A stretch of DNA of 64,000 nucleotides, taken from positions 1 to 64,000 of the forward strand of contig CAJWYF010000006.1 in assembly GCA_913049535.1 (NCBI GenBank), given 5' to 3'. Source of the DNA: an uncultured Synechococcus sp. GTDB taxonomy: Bacteria > Cyanobacteriota > Cyanobacteriia > PCC-6307 > Cyanobiaceae. Both the position numbers and the translations under genes were made by a program. Positions 11,770 to 21,835 of the stretch are shown here, one piece after another. Numbering within the stretch: position 1 is the stretch's first letter; each line of letters begins with the position of its first letter. The notes beneath the pieces were generated by a model that saw only the letters and a program-made list of their open reading frames with translations, searched no databases and was not told the DNA's origin.

Positions 11770-12492
11770 ATGGGCCAGTTCCCCTCCTACACCTCGATCT
11801 GGGCACCGCAGAGCAAACGCCGCGGCACAGCTGATGGCTATGCCGTGATCGGCCTGGGTCGCTTTGGGGTGGCGGTCTGTGAAGAGTTGGTCCGCTGGGG
11901 AGCGGAAGTGCTGGCCCTCGATGACAACGAGCGGGCCATTGATGATTTGCGGCAACTTGAGCCCTCCATCGAAGCCCGACTGGTGGACTGCACCGATGAG
12001 GAGGCGATGCGGGAAGCAGGCGTGTTGCAGGTGGACACCGTTGTTGTGGCCATCGCTGGGTCCATCGAGGCCAGCATCACCGCCACTTTGATCGCCAAGG
12101 ACGCACCCGGGAGCCGAGTCAAACAGGTGATTGCCCGTGCCACCAGCGACATCCACATGAAGATGCTGCAACGCGTCGGTGCCGATCGCGTCGTCTATCC
12201 CCTCAAGATGCAGGGTCAGCGCCTTGGGGAGGAGTTGGTGCGACCCAACCTGCTCGAACGGCTGGAGCTGGACGCCGAACACAGCATCGAAGAAATCCTG
12301 GTGCCCTCCACCTTCGCCGGCCAGTCGCTGCGGCAGCTCAACCTGCGCCGCAACCATCACGTCACGGTGCTGGCCGCTGGTCCCCAGCACTCCTTCACAG
12401 TGAACCCGCCTGGCTCACAGGTGCTGCAGGAAGGCGAACGGCTCGTGGTGATGGGCAGCAAGGAGTCCCTGGCCGCCCTGCCGCAGGAGTGA
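11770..12492 (+). CDS. ktrA: Potassium uptake regulatory subunit KtrA (RCK domain)
   Basis: Cytosolic gating ring of the Ktr K+ channel, 240 residues. It contains the Rossmann motif GYAVIGLGRFGVAVCEEL near residue 23 and an NAD(H)/ATP-binding acidic end (ALDDNERAIDD), followed by a TrkA-C domain after about residue 150 (ELDAEHSIEEILVP to the end). It lies 15 bases after ktrB, and its stop ends 2 bases before that of por on the opposite strand. Confidence 0.95.
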   Translation: MGQFPSYTSIWAPQSKRRGTADGYAVIGLGRFGVAVCEELVRWGAEVLALDDNERAIDDLRQLEPSIEARLVDCTDEEAMREAGVLQVDTVVVAIAGSIEASITATLIAKDAPGSRVKQVIARATSDIHMKMLQRVGADRVVYPLKMQGQRLGEELVRPNLLERLELDAEHSIEEILVPSTFAGQSLRQLNLRRNHHVTVLAAGPQHSFTVNPPGSQVLQEGERLVVMGSKESLAALPQE

Positions 12493-12494
12493 GC

Positions 12495-13945
<1,451 letters not shown>

Positions 13946-13989
13946 CCGCTTGTAGCGCACGTCACCGCCACTGCCAAGGCGGAATGAGA

Positions 13990-14082
13990 TCAGGCGCGAT
14001 ACAGGCTGATGCTCAGGCGCAGGGCGAGAACCGCTGCGTGGGCAGCCACCACCAGAGCAATGAAGATCTCGGTTTGGGACAT
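13990..14082 (-). CDS. psaM: Photosystem I reaction centre subunit M
   Basis: A 30-residue single-helix PSI subunit: MSQTEIFIALVVAAHAAVLALRLSISLYRA. It aligns over its whole length with cyanobacterial PsaM (a start with TDTQ-like residues, then LVVAL, then AFRLSxELYK). PsaM lies at the monomer interface of trimeric PSI. It is too short for normal gene callers. The open frame extends 36 codons upstream without homology. It is upstream of por on the same strand, matching the psaM-por neighbourhood of other picocyanobacteria. Confidence 0.9.
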   Translation of the reverse strand: MSQTEIFIALVVAAHAAVLALRLSISLYRA

Positions 14083-14189
14083 GGATGAGCCAAAGCAACA
14101 CTGCCCATTTTCTCTGCTCTCTTCCCCCTGGCGCTCGGCTGTCACAGGTCTTGATGGCTGATGCTTCGTAGCGTGTAGCCAGTGGATCA

Positions 14190-14867
14190 ATGCCTGTGCT
14201 GCTCACCGCCTGGCGCCGTCTAGCTGGGGACCGCCGCGGCCTGGAGGCCGATCAGGATCCCATCAGCCATCTCAAACAGCAGCTGCTGCTGCTGGGCTCG
14301 ATGGTGGAGGAATCCGCGGTGCTCGCCAGGGCCGTGCTGGCCGTCCCCGACATGGAGGCCGCCCCTCAGATCCGCCGAGGTGACGACCGCATTGACCTCC
14401 TCTACCGCCAGCTGGAGGAGCGCTGTGCCGTTCTGCTCACCGAGCGGATGCTCAGTTCAGGCGAGGTGCGGGAAGTGCTCAGTTACCTGCACTGCCTGCG
14501 CGATCTCGAGCGGTTCGGGGACTACTGCAAAGAGCTCGCCAGCCTTGGGGAGCAGCTGCTTCCAGCCCAGCCGGTCAGTCAGCGCGATGCGGTGCTGACC
14601 ATGCTGGATCGCTGTCGATCCCTCCTGGCCCTGGCTTTGGACTGCGTCAGCGAAGAGGACAGCAGCGCCGGGGAGAAGCTCCAGGCCCTCGATGATTTGG
14701 TGGATCGCGACTACGAGCGCCTGGTGGAGCAGCTGCGCGACATTGGCGATGAGGCCCCCGAGTCGCAGGAACACCAACTGCTGATCGTGCTGGTGCTGCG
14801 CTGCATCGAGAGGATGGCCGACCATGCGGTCAACGTCAGCCAGCGGGTGGCCCGCCGCGAACCATGA
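14190..14867 (+). CDS. PhoU-like phosphate regulatory protein
   Basis: All-helical protein of 225 residues with two PhoU-type three-helix repeats. The first has LGSMVEESAVLARAVLA and RGDDRIDLLYRQLEERC. The second has LDDLVDRDYERLVEQLRD and the diagnostic RCIERMADHAVNVSQRVA, with an E/D-x-x-D metal-binding pattern. PhoU proteins link phosphate ABC transporters to two-component control, but no pst or pho genes are nearby. It is divergent from psaM and overlaps the next gene by 4 bases. Confidence 0.88.
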   Translation: MPVLLTAWRRLAGDRRGLEADQDPISHLKQQLLLLGSMVEESAVLARAVLAVPDMEAAPQIRRGDDRIDLLYRQLEERCAVLLTERMLSSGEVREVLSYLHCLRDLERFGDYCKELASLGEQLLPAQPVSQRDAVLTMLDRCRSLLALALDCVSEEDSSAGEKLQALDDLVDRDYERLVEQLRDIGDEAPESQEHQLLIVLVLRCIERMADHAVNVSQRVARREP

Positions 14868-15337
14868 GCGATGCCTTGCTGATCAAGATCAGTGCTGACC
14901 AGATCCGCAGCCTGGATCTGGCCCCCTTGACGGGGATGGCGGCAGCGGAGCCCAGCGGGCTGCTGCAGCTGGAGGATCGCCTCGAGCTGCAGCTGGACTG
15001 GCCCAGGGCAGCGGATGACCCCCGCGAACTCAGTGAGGTGAGTGAATGCCGCCTCTGGAGTCTGCGGGCCGATGCCTGCTACCCCTGGCTGCCGCTGGTG
15101 TTGCAGCGCAGCAGCGGACAGCTGGCCCGCCATGTGGCCATGGTGGTGCCGCATCGCTTCAGCCGCAGTGAGGGGCTGCGCTTTGACGACGATGCCCTCA
15201 GCCTCTGGATCAGCCACCGGCTCTTTGTGCTGGATGACTGGGGCCAGCAGCATCAGCTCCAGTTGCGCGGGCGCCTGGCGCAGATGGCCGCGGTGCTGGG
15301 CTTCAGTGTCGAGCCTGGTTTCTGGCCCGTCGCTTGA
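14864..15337 (+). CDS. CRR6-like NdhI maturation factor (DUF1817)
   Basis: A 157-residue protein resembling CRR6, the factor needed for maturation of NDH-1 subunit NdhI. Family-like features are ISADQIRSLDLAPL at the N-terminus, PRELSEVSECRLWSLRADACYPWLPLVLQRSSGQLARHVAMVVPH in the middle and LFVLDDWGQ near the end. It overlaps the PhoU-like gene by 4 bases. ndhL is also in this window (36.9 kb). The family assignment is from memory of the pattern. Confidence 0.82.
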   Translation: MSDALLIKISADQIRSLDLAPLTGMAAAEPSGLLQLEDRLELQLDWPRAADDPRELSEVSECRLWSLRADACYPWLPLVLQRSSGQLARHVAMVVPHRFSRSEGLRFDDDALSLWISHRLFVLDDWGQQHQLQLRGRLAQMAAVLGFSVEPGFWPVA

Positions 15338-15348
15338 AGCAACGGGGA

Positions 15349-16113
15349 TCAGCTTTGCAACAACAACGTGAGCGCCCGTCGGCTGCTGTCCACTGCCAGG
15401 GCCAGGGCGAGAAGACGCAGCAACCAGGCCAGTTTGCGCGGGCTGATGGCCTGCAATCGCGAGGCCGCCCAACGGGCCGAGACCGATGCCAAGCTGCCCA
15501 ACAGCACCGCCGGCAGCAGCAGACCGCGCCCCTCGACAAGGAACAGGGTGCCGGCGCCGATGGAGGCGAGAAACACCGCCACCGTGCTGAGGCGAATGGC
15601 CAGATGAATCGGCAGCTGCAGCAGCCCCACCATCAACGGGACCATCACCAGGCCGCCGCCCAGGCCCAGCAGGCCACCAAAGAGGCCGGCCAGTGCCCCT
15701 AACAGCACCAGGGCGGTCAAAGGGATCGGAGGCACCAGCTCCTCAGCCGCTTCCCCCTGCTGCCGAGGCCTGATGCTGAAGGCCACGACTGCGTACATCG
15801 AGCCTTGCAGGGCCAGCAGCTCCCAGCCTGAGAGCAGGCGGCCCAAACCACCAAAGAGCGGCGCACTGATCAAAGCCGTCAGACCAATCGCAAGGCTCGG
15901 CTGCAGGGGCAAGCGCCCCTGACGCCAGTGGGCCCAGGCCCCACCGGCGGTGGTGAGCACGATGGCCAAGGTGCTGGTGGCAAGGGCTTGATGGGGCGGC
16001 AGGCCGATGGCAAGCAGCAGCGGTGAAAAGATCAGTCCACCGCCGATCCCCAGCAGGCCGGAGAGCAGACCGGCGAGGATGCCGAGAGGCAGCAGCACGA
16101 ACAGCTGGAGCAT
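15349..16113 (-). CDS. TauE/SafE family sulfite or anion exporter
   Basis: Polytopic membrane protein of 254 residues with the two repeated glycine-rich signatures of the TauE/SafE (DUF81) family: LPLGILAGLLSGLLGIGGGLIFSPLLL at the N-terminus and LGALAGLFGGLLGLGGGLVMVPLMV in the middle. About eight transmembrane helices can be seen. The start MLQLFVLLPLG removes 68 unsupported upstream residues. The transported anion is not predictable. Convergent with the CRR6-like gene (11-base gap). Confidence 0.92.
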   Translation of the reverse strand: MLQLFVLLPLGILAGLLSGLLGIGGGLIFSPLLLAIGLPPHQALATSTLAIVLTTAGGAWAHWRQGRLPLQPSLAIGLTALISAPLFGGLGRLLSGWELLALQGSMYAVVAFSIRPRQQGEAAEELVPPIPLTALVLLGALAGLFGGLLGLGGGLVMVPLMVGLLQLPIHLAIRLSTVAVFLASIGAGTLFLVEGRGLLLPAVLLGSLASVSARWAASRLQAISPRKLAWLLRLLALALAVDSSRRALTLLLQS

Positions 16114-16146
16114 CAAGGGGATCTGATATCGGCACCAGCTTCGTTG

Positions 16147-16902
16147 ATGTCTGGCCAGCGGTGGGGTGTGCTGCCCAGCCTGCAAGCCGGCGGCGAGGAG
16201 CAAATGCAGCGTGACCGTTGGATGCTCGACCAACTCGCCCGGCCCGCTGGGGAGACCCCTATGGCCTTGTTGCGCTTCTACCGCTGGAGCGAGCCGACAC
16301 TCTCCCTTGGCCATCACCAGAGCGCTCCTGATCGGGCTGCGACAGCGGATTTACCGATGGTGCGGCGCCCCAGCGGCGGTGCGGCAGTGCTGCACGGCGG
16401 TGACCTTTGCTATGCCGTTGCTCTGGCCCAGCCACCGCGCGGTGGCCGGAGGGCCTACCTGGATCTGAACCACTGGCTGCAGTGCGGTTTTGAGCGTCTC
16501 GGCGCGGTGCTGCGCGCTGGAGAAGAGCCCCAGCGCCGGCAGGAGCGCCACTGCTTTGCCAGTGCCACCGCCGCGGATCTGGTGGACCGCAGCGGCCGCA
16601 AACGCATCGGCAGCGCCCAGCTCTGGCGCCGAGGGCAGCTGCTGCAGCACGGCTCGATCCAACTGGATCCTGATCCAGCGCTATGGAAAGCCCTGTTTGA
16701 GGAAGCTCCACCACCACCTCTGGCCCAGGGCAGCGGCGTGATGCTCGAGCAGCAATTGCTGCTCGAGGCCAAGCGCTGGTTGTTCGGCTGCTCGCCTGAT
16801 CAGTTGGCGTGGCCAGACCCCTGGCCGCCGGCGGCGGCGCGCACCTCAGGCAATGCGGCGACGGTCTCGGCGATGGGCCCCAGCGACAGCCCCAGCGGAT
16901 AA
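16147..16902 (+). CDS. Lipoate-protein ligase A family protein
   Basis: BPL/LplA/LipB-fold protein of 251 residues. It has LLRFYRWSEPTLSLGHHQS, then the binding-loop VRRPSGGAAVLHGGDLCYAV typical of LplA, then RSGRKRIGSAQLWRRGQLLQHGSIQLD with the catalytic Lys region. It may attach or transfer lipoyl or octanoyl groups to dehydrogenase E2 or glycine-cleavage H protein. The last 34 codons are antisense to the 3' end of the site-2 protease gene and look compositional rather than conserved, so the true fold probably ends near residue 215. Confidence 0.88.
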   Translation: MSGQRWGVLPSLQAGGEEQMQRDRWMLDQLARPAGETPMALLRFYRWSEPTLSLGHHQSAPDRAATADLPMVRRPSGGAAVLHGGDLCYAVALAQPPRGGRRAYLDLNHWLQCGFERLGAVLRAGEEPQRRQERHCFASATAADLVDRSGRKRIGSAQLWRRGQLLQHGSIQLDPDPALWKALFEEAPPPPLAQGSGVMLEQQLLLEAKRWLFGCSPDQLAWPDPWPPAAARTSGNAATVSAMGPSDSPSG

Positions 16903-18050
16903 GCGCCTTGGCGCCGCGCCTGCTCAAGCAAGGACTGGGGCAAGCGCACCGACAAGCGCCCCATCACGGCTTCTGAGAGCTCAGGCCGCTCAAGCGTGCC
17001 GACGGGCAGGCCGGCTGGATTGAGCACCAGCAAACGCGCCTGCGGAGCTTCTTCCAGGCTCAGCACGGCCTGCCACAACGGAGCGGTCTCCTTGATGGCG
17101 GGCAGATCGTTCAAGGGGCGCTGGTGCTCCGCAACGGTTTCAACATCCCAGCGCTGCACGGGCACCTGCTTGAGGGCACCGTCATCGACAAACCCTTTCC
17201 AGCGTCCCCCCTGACAGAGCAGGACCCAATCGGGACGGGGTTCATCGCTGGAAAGACGCATCTGACTGAGCTGCCGCAAGGAGGCTGTGGGCTCCAGCAC
17301 CCGCAGCCGGCGACTGACCGCATCACGCACCTGCAGATGCTGCAGGGCCCGTTGCAGCGCCAGCAATTGCAGTTGGTTGCGGGAGGAGCCCAGAAAGAAC
17401 CAACCGATCAGCACCAGCCAAAGGCCTCCAAATGAGCCGGTCTGCAGAAAGGCGTAAATGCCAAAAACGATGGCAAGCCATGCCAGCACCTGACCACTGC
17501 GGGTGGCGATGCGCACCCCTTTTTCGCGACTGCCGCTGGATCTCCACACCAGAGCTTTGAGAATCTGACCACCATCGAGTGGCAAACCGGGCAGCAGGTT
17601 GAACAGGGCCAAAAAGGCATTCAGGCTGGCCAGAAAGAACACCATCTGCCCCAGCTGAGGCTGGAGCTGGCCGAGGGGATGGACGGCAAGACCGAGACCA
17701 ATGGCCAACAGAGCACTGACCGCTGGGCCTGCAGCGGCAACCAGCAAGGCGCCAACGGGTGTGGCGGGATCACGTTCCATCGTCGCCACACCACCGAGCA
17801 TGAACAGGGTGATGCTGCGCACCTTGACTCCCACGCGCTGGGACATCAACGAGTGACCCAGTTCATGCAGGACGACCGAGAAAAACAGCAACAGGGCTGT
17901 CAGCAGACCGAGGAGCACGTTGCCCTCGAGCTGCCGCTGAAACAACACCGTGGTCAGCAGCAGTACAAACAGCCAACTGGGATGGATGTACAGCGGAATT
18001 CCCGCCAGTTTGAAGACCCGCCAACCCTGGCCACTTGGGGCGTTGCTCAC
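16800..18050 (-). CDS. Site-2 protease family zinc metalloprotease with C-terminal CBS-like region
   Basis: Intramembrane metalloprotease of 416 residues. The zinc motif HELGH is at 62-66 and the third ligand motif NLLPGLPLDGG at 151-161, all inside membrane helices. The C-terminal half (about 235-385) looks like a pair of CBS modules. This is the SpoIVFB-like class of S2P (rhomboid-independent), which cuts membrane-bound regulators. It overlaps the lipoate ligase gene tail-to-tail by 103 bases and is divergent from trpF (42-base gap). Confidence 0.93.
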   Translation of the reverse strand: MSNAPSGQGWRVFKLAGIPLYIHPSWLFVLLLTTVLFQRQLEGNVLLGLLTALLLFFSVVLHELGHSLMSQRVGVKVRSITLFMLGGVATMERDPATPVGALLVAAAGPAVSALLAIGLGLAVHPLGQLQPQLGQMVFFLASLNAFLALFNLLPGLPLDGGQILKALVWRSSGSREKGVRIATRSGQVLAWLAIVFGIYAFLQTGSFGGLWLVLIGWFFLGSSRNQLQLLALQRALQHLQVRDAVSRRLRVLEPTASLRQLSQMRLSSDEPRPDWVLLCQGGRWKGFVDDGALKQVPVQRWDVETVAEHQRPLNDLPAIKETAPLWQAVLSLEEAPQARLLVLNPAGLPVGTLERPELSEAVMGRLSVRLPQSLLEQARRQGAYPLGLSLGPIAETVAALPEVRAAAGGQGSGHAN

Positions 18051-18092
18051 TTCCTGCCCCCACTGATCTCAGCCCATCCTAGAAACGCCAGC

Positions 18093-18746
18093 ATGGGAGC
18101 ACAGCTCAAAATCTGCGGTCTGACCCAGCCGGAGCAGGCCAGCGCGGTTGCAGGGTTAGGCGTCAGCGCCATCGGCGTCATTGCCGTGGAGCGCTCAGCT
18201 CGGTTCCTGCCGCCGCCGCAGCGCCCATCCCTCTGGCAAGCCGTTGCCGCGAGCGATCCGACCGTGCAGCGCGTTCTGGTGCTGGTGAACCCAGGCGAAG
18301 ACCAGCGCGATCAGCTGGAGCCGAGCTGCGGTCATCAGGTGCTGCAGCTGCATGGAGAAGAAAGCCCCGAGCGCTGCCTGCAACTGCGGCAGCAGCTTGA
18401 TGTGGCGATCTGGAAGGCCTTGCGCATCCGTGGGCCTGAGGATCTTGAGCTGGCATCGCGCTACAGCGGCTGCGTCGATGCACTGCTGCTGGATGCCTGG
18501 AATGCCACCCAGCATGGAGGTACCGGCGAGAGGCTGCCGCTGGAGTGGCTGCAGCGCTTCTCACCGGATGTGCCGTGGTGGCTGGCCGGCGGGATCGGCC
18601 CAGACAATGCCAGGGAAGTTCTTGATGAGCTGGCCCGGGCCGGCGTAGCGCCCTTGGGCCTGGATGCCTCCAGCTCGGTGGAGCATGGGCCTGGGGACAA
18701 GGATCTTGCGGCGGTGGCCCGTCTTGTTGCGGCGCTGCACGGCTGA
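18093..18746 (+). CDS. trpF: Phosphoribosylanthranilate isomerase
   Basis: Third step of tryptophan synthesis, a TIM-barrel isomerase of 217 residues. The start MGAQLKICGLTQPEQA carries the KICGLT motif with the catalytic Cys. QLHGEESPERC and the phosphate-binding WLAGGIGPDN and LGLDASSSVEHGPGDKD segments follow. The general acid Asp lies in ALLLDAWN. The frame is open 414 bases upstream (antisense to the protease) but the family start is at 18093. Confidence 0.96.
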   Translation: MGAQLKICGLTQPEQASAVAGLGVSAIGVIAVERSARFLPPPQRPSLWQAVAASDPTVQRVLVLVNPGEDQRDQLEPSCGHQVLQLHGEESPERCLQLRQQLDVAIWKALRIRGPEDLELASRYSGCVDALLLDAWNATQHGGTGERLPLEWLQRFSPDVPWWLAGGIGPDNAREVLDELARAGVAPLGLDASSSVEHGPGDKDLAAVARLVAALHG

Positions 18747-18779
18747 GCGAATCAGAATCCGAATAGCAACCGCCCTGCC

Positions 18780-19247
18780 ATGCCTCTGCCGTTCTCGATG
18801 GCGCCCCTGCTGGCCCAGGGCATGCTGTTCGGCTGCCAACTGATCGGCGGCCAGCTTGAGTGCGTCCCGGGGATGAATCACCTCACCCCGCAACAGCAGA
18901 TCAAGGTGCTCAAGCAGCAGACCGATGCGTCGATCCAGCAAGCGGATCGCATCCAATCCAGCATCAACAGGCTCGGCTCGCTGGTGCTGCAGGGCCAAGC
19001 CCTGGAGGGAGCGTTGATTCGGGCCCAGTGGCGCAACGCCAGCGAGGCGCCACTGGCGCCCAGCGCCGTGCATTGGTATCGATCCAGTGCCGATGGCTGG
19101 GTGCTGATCGCGGAGCGCCAGAGCGTGACCTACACGCCAGCAGAGCGCGATGTCGGACTGGAATTGATGGCGGTGGCCATCGTGGTCACACCAGAGGGGC
19201 ACCGACGGGTGGCATCACCGGCCATCGGACCGGTGCAGAAGCGCTGA
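18780..19247 (+). CDS. Conserved hypothetical protein, probably exported
   Basis: A 155-residue protein with a hydrophobic N-terminus (MPLPFSMAPLLAQGMLFGCQLIGG) that could be a signal or anchor, a Gln-rich helical segment (LTPQQQIKVLKQQTDASIQQADRIQSSINRL), and a beta-rich C-terminal half (VHWYRSSADGWVLIAERQSVTYTPAERDVGLELMAVAIVV). No known domain was recognised. It lies 33 bases after trpF on the same strand and is convergent with folE (4-base gap). Confidence 0.68.
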   Translation: MPLPFSMAPLLAQGMLFGCQLIGGQLECVPGMNHLTPQQQIKVLKQQTDASIQQADRIQSSINRLGSLVLQGQALEGALIRAQWRNASEAPLAPSAVHWYRSSADGWVLIAERQSVTYTPAERDVGLELMAVAIVVTPEGHRRVASPAIGPVQKR

Positions 19248-19251
19248 AGGC

Positions 19252-20040
19252 TCAGCCCAGCACGGACTCCTGCTGTTTCACCAGCTCGAAGAACTCGGCC
19301 TTGAGGTTGGGATCGATGCGGAAGTCACCGCGGACGACGGAATTCACCATGCTGGTTTGGGGCTCTTTCACGCCGCGCCACTTCATGCAGTAGTGCTGGG
19401 CCTTAATCAGGATGGCCAGACCCTGGGGCTCGCAAAGACGCTCAATCTCATCCGCCAGGATCATGACCGCTTCCTCCTGGATGTGGGGACGCGAGAACAC
19501 CCAGTCAGCGACACGGGCGAACTTGCTCAAACCGATGACACGGTCACCCGGCTTGATGCCGATCCAGCAGTTGCCAAGGATGGGCACCAGGTGGTGGGAG
19601 CAGGCGGAGCGCACGCTGATGGGACCCACTGTGTAGATCTCATCGAGCTGCTTGACGTTGGGGAAGCTGGCGATCTTGGGCTGGCTGTGATAGCGGCCCT
19701 TGAACACCTCATGCAAGTACATCTTGGCGACCCGCTCAGCTGTCTCCTCGGTGTTGTGATCGCGATCGATGTCGATCAGAAGCGAGCGGAGCAGATCACG
19801 AACGCGATCGGCCACCTCCTTTTGCAGCAGATCCAGCTCGCCATCGAGCAGGTGTTCGGCCACGTTGTCATTGGCCAAGTAGGGCACTGAGGCCGCCTCC
19901 AGGCGCGCTCGGATCACACTGCTGATGCTGCGGGCTGCACTGCCATTGGAAGTGATGCGGCCGAGGCTGGAGCCGTTCAGCACCGGAGAGGCGCTGGCCT
20001 CTGCGGCGGTGGCGGGGCTGAGGTCGTCGAGTGAAGTCAT
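19252..20040 (-). CDS. folE: GTP cyclohydrolase I
   Basis: Converts GTP to 7,8-dihydroneopterin triphosphate for folate and pterin synthesis. Of 262 residues, the first 60 are a variable leader. The catalytic core has VRSACSHHLVPILGNCWIGIKPGDRVIGLSKFAR with zinc Cys and His residues, and the second zinc Cys is in KAQHYCMKWRGV. This is the zinc-dependent FolE type, not FolE2. It starts 5 bases after the SDR gene stop on the same strand, so it probably belongs to the same transcript. Confidence 0.95.
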   Translation of the reverse strand: MTSLDDLSPATAAEASASPVLNGSSLGRITSNGSAARSISSVIRARLEAASVPYLANDNVAEHLLDGELDLLQKEVADRVRDLLRSLLIDIDRDHNTEETAERVAKMYLHEVFKGRYHSQPKIASFPNVKQLDEIYTVGPISVRSACSHHLVPILGNCWIGIKPGDRVIGLSKFARVADWVFSRPHIQEEAVMILADEIERLCEPQGLAILIKAQHYCMKWRGVKEPQTSMVNSVVRGDFRIDPNLKAEFFELVKQQESVLG

Positions 20041-20045
20041 GAAAC

Positions 20046-20780
20046 TCAGAGCGCGCCGGCAGCGGGCATGAGGGTGAGGTCTTCCAGCAGGAGCTGGCGG
20101 GGCTGCTGCGCGATGTGCAGCAGGGTGTCGGCAACCTGGGCAACGGGGAGCATGGCACAACGATCGAAATCGGCCTGCACCGTTGGGGTGTCGTAGAGGG
20201 GCGTGTCCACCGAGCCCAACGTGAGGGTGGTGGCACGGATCCCGTGAGAGCGCTCTTCTTCTGCCAGACAGCGGGTGAAGGCCTCAAGAGCCGCCTTGGT
20301 GGTGCAGTACACCCCCCAGGTGGGAAAGGCATTGCGTGCGGCGTGGCTGCTGATGTTGATGATCAGACCACCCCCCTGGGCGCGCAGCCCAGGCAGGACC
20401 GCCTGGCAGACCTGAAAAACGCTGGTGACATTGAGCTGAAACAGCCATTGCCACTGCTCCAGAGGCACATCAGCCAAAGGGGCCGTCAGGGCAGCACCGG
20501 CGTTGTTGATCACAACACCAGGGCAGCCCCCCTGCTGCTGAAGATCAGCGATCGCGGCATGAACGGCCGTGGGATCGCTGAGATCAGCGCTGGTGGCGGA
20601 CACCGTGACGCCTTTGGCGCGGCATTCGGCAGCGACAGCCTCCAGCTGCTCAGCATTGCGGGCGACCAGCTGGAGATCCCAACCGGCTGCAGCGAAGCGC
20701 AGGGCAGTGGCGGCGCCAATGCCGCGGGAGGCCCCGGTGATCAAGGCAGTAGAAGACAAGAACTCCTGGCGTTGATGCAA
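20046..20780 (-). CDS. SDR-family oxidoreductase
   Basis: Classical short-chain dehydrogenase of 244 residues. TGASRGIGAATALRFA binds the dinucleotide, NNAGAAL is the NNAG motif, and the catalytic triad is S in ISSHAARN with Y and K in YCTTK. The following LTLGSVDTPLYDTP is the usual PG-like loop. The substrate is not evident. It lies between accA (56-base gap) and folE (5-base gap). Gene order next to fatty-acid genes suggests, without proof, a fatty acid or alcohol substrate. Confidence 0.9.
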   Translation of the reverse strand: MHQRQEFLSSTALITGASRGIGAATALRFAAAGWDLQLVARNAEQLEAVAAECRAKGVTVSATSADLSDPTAVHAAIADLQQQGGCPGVVINNAGAALTAPLADVPLEQWQWLFQLNVTSVFQVCQAVLPGLRAQGGGLIINISSHAARNAFPTWGVYCTTKAALEAFTRCLAEEERSHGIRATTLTLGSVDTPLYDTPTVQADFDRCAMLPVAQVADTLLHIAQQPRQLLLEDLTLMPAAGAL

Positions 20781-20836
20781 GGAGCCGGCGAACCAACTCC
20801 TTAAGAAATACTACAGCTTCCGTCAGGAAATCCCGA

Positions 20837-21829
20837 TCAAGTCGATGAGATGGCAGCAACTTCGCCGCTTTCGAGAAACTGACCAATGCGACGGTACTTG
20901 GCGTAGCGCTGATCCATCAACTCCCGACTCGGCAGATTGCACAGGGCGCCAAGCTCCTCAGCAAGGGCGGCTTTCAACGTTTCAGCCGCCTCCAAGGGCG
21001 CCCAGTGGTTGCCGCCTGAGGGTTCAAACAACACCCGATCGACAATGCCGAGCTGGCTGAGATCGCGGGCGGTGATCTTGAGGGCCTCTGCAGCGGTGGC
21101 GGCTTTGGCCGCGTCACGCCAAAGGATGGAGGCACAGGCCTCGGGGCTGGCCACCGTGTAGACGGAGTGCTCAAACATCATCAATCGATCGGCCACCCCG
21201 ATGCCCAGTGCACCACCGGAGCCCCCTTCACCGATGACGGTGGCCACCACCGGCACCTGCAACCCAAACATCTCGCGCAGGTTGACCGCGATGGCCTCCC
21301 CCTGGCCCAGTTCTTCGGCTTTCAAGCCCGCATAGGCACCGGGGGTATCGATGAAGCTGACCACAGGCAGCCCAAAACGCGCGGCATGCTGCATGAGCCT
21401 GAGCGCCTTGCGGTAGCCCCCCGGGGAAGCCATCCCGAAGTTGCGCGCCACGTTCTCCTTGGTGTCGCGCCCCTTCTGGTGGCCGAGAAAGAGCACCGGC
21501 CTGCCCTCGATCCGTCCGAGACCACCCACCAGGGCCATGTCATCGGAGCCGGCGCGGTCACCGTGCAACTCGATCCACTCATCACTGATGAGCTGGATGT
21601 AATCCAGGCAGCTGGGGCGCTGGGGATGGCGGGCCACCTGAATCTTCTGGGCCGGTGTCAGGGCGCCGAAGATCTCCTCGCGGCGGCGCGTGGCCAGGGT
21701 CTCGAGCTGGAGCAGCTGCTGGCTGACATCCACTTCTGAATCACGCGCCAGCTGACGGATCTGCTCGATCTGTTCCTCCAGATCCACCAGAGGCTTTTCA
21801 AAGTCCAGCAGGATGCGGCGTTGAGCCAT
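20837..21829 (-). CDS. accA: Acetyl-CoA carboxylase carboxyltransferase subunit alpha
   Basis: Alpha subunit of the carboxyltransferase that makes malonyl-CoA for fatty acid synthesis, 330 residues. Family markers include [20 protein letters not shown] at the N-terminus, [27 protein letters not shown], the oxyanion-hole region [23 protein letters not shown] and [19 protein letters not shown]. It starts 6 bases after the acyl-ACP reductase gene, the ADO-AAR-accA order known from cyanobacteria. Confidence 0.97.
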   Translation of the reverse strand: MAQRRILLDFEKPLVDLEEQIEQIRQLARDSEVDVSQQLLQLETLATRRREEIFGALTPAQKIQVARHPQRPSCLDYIQLISDEWIELHGDRAGSDDMALVGGLGRIEGRPVLFLGHQKGRDTKENVARNFGMASPGGYRKALRLMQHAARFGLPVVSFIDTPGAYAGLKAEELGQGEAIAVNLREMFGLQVPVVATVIGEGGSGGALGIGVADRLMMFEHSVYTVASPEACASILWRDAAKAATAAEALKITARDLSQLGIVDRVLFEPSGGNHWAPLEAAETLKAALAEELGALCNLPSRELMDQRYAKYRRIGQFLESGEVAAISST

Positions 21830-21835
21830 GGAGGA

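Noticed and set aside
11170-12390. 406-codon open frame antisense to ktrB and ktrA
   Set aside because: His/Gln/Gly-rich shadow. Both plus-strand genes are full-length and coupled.
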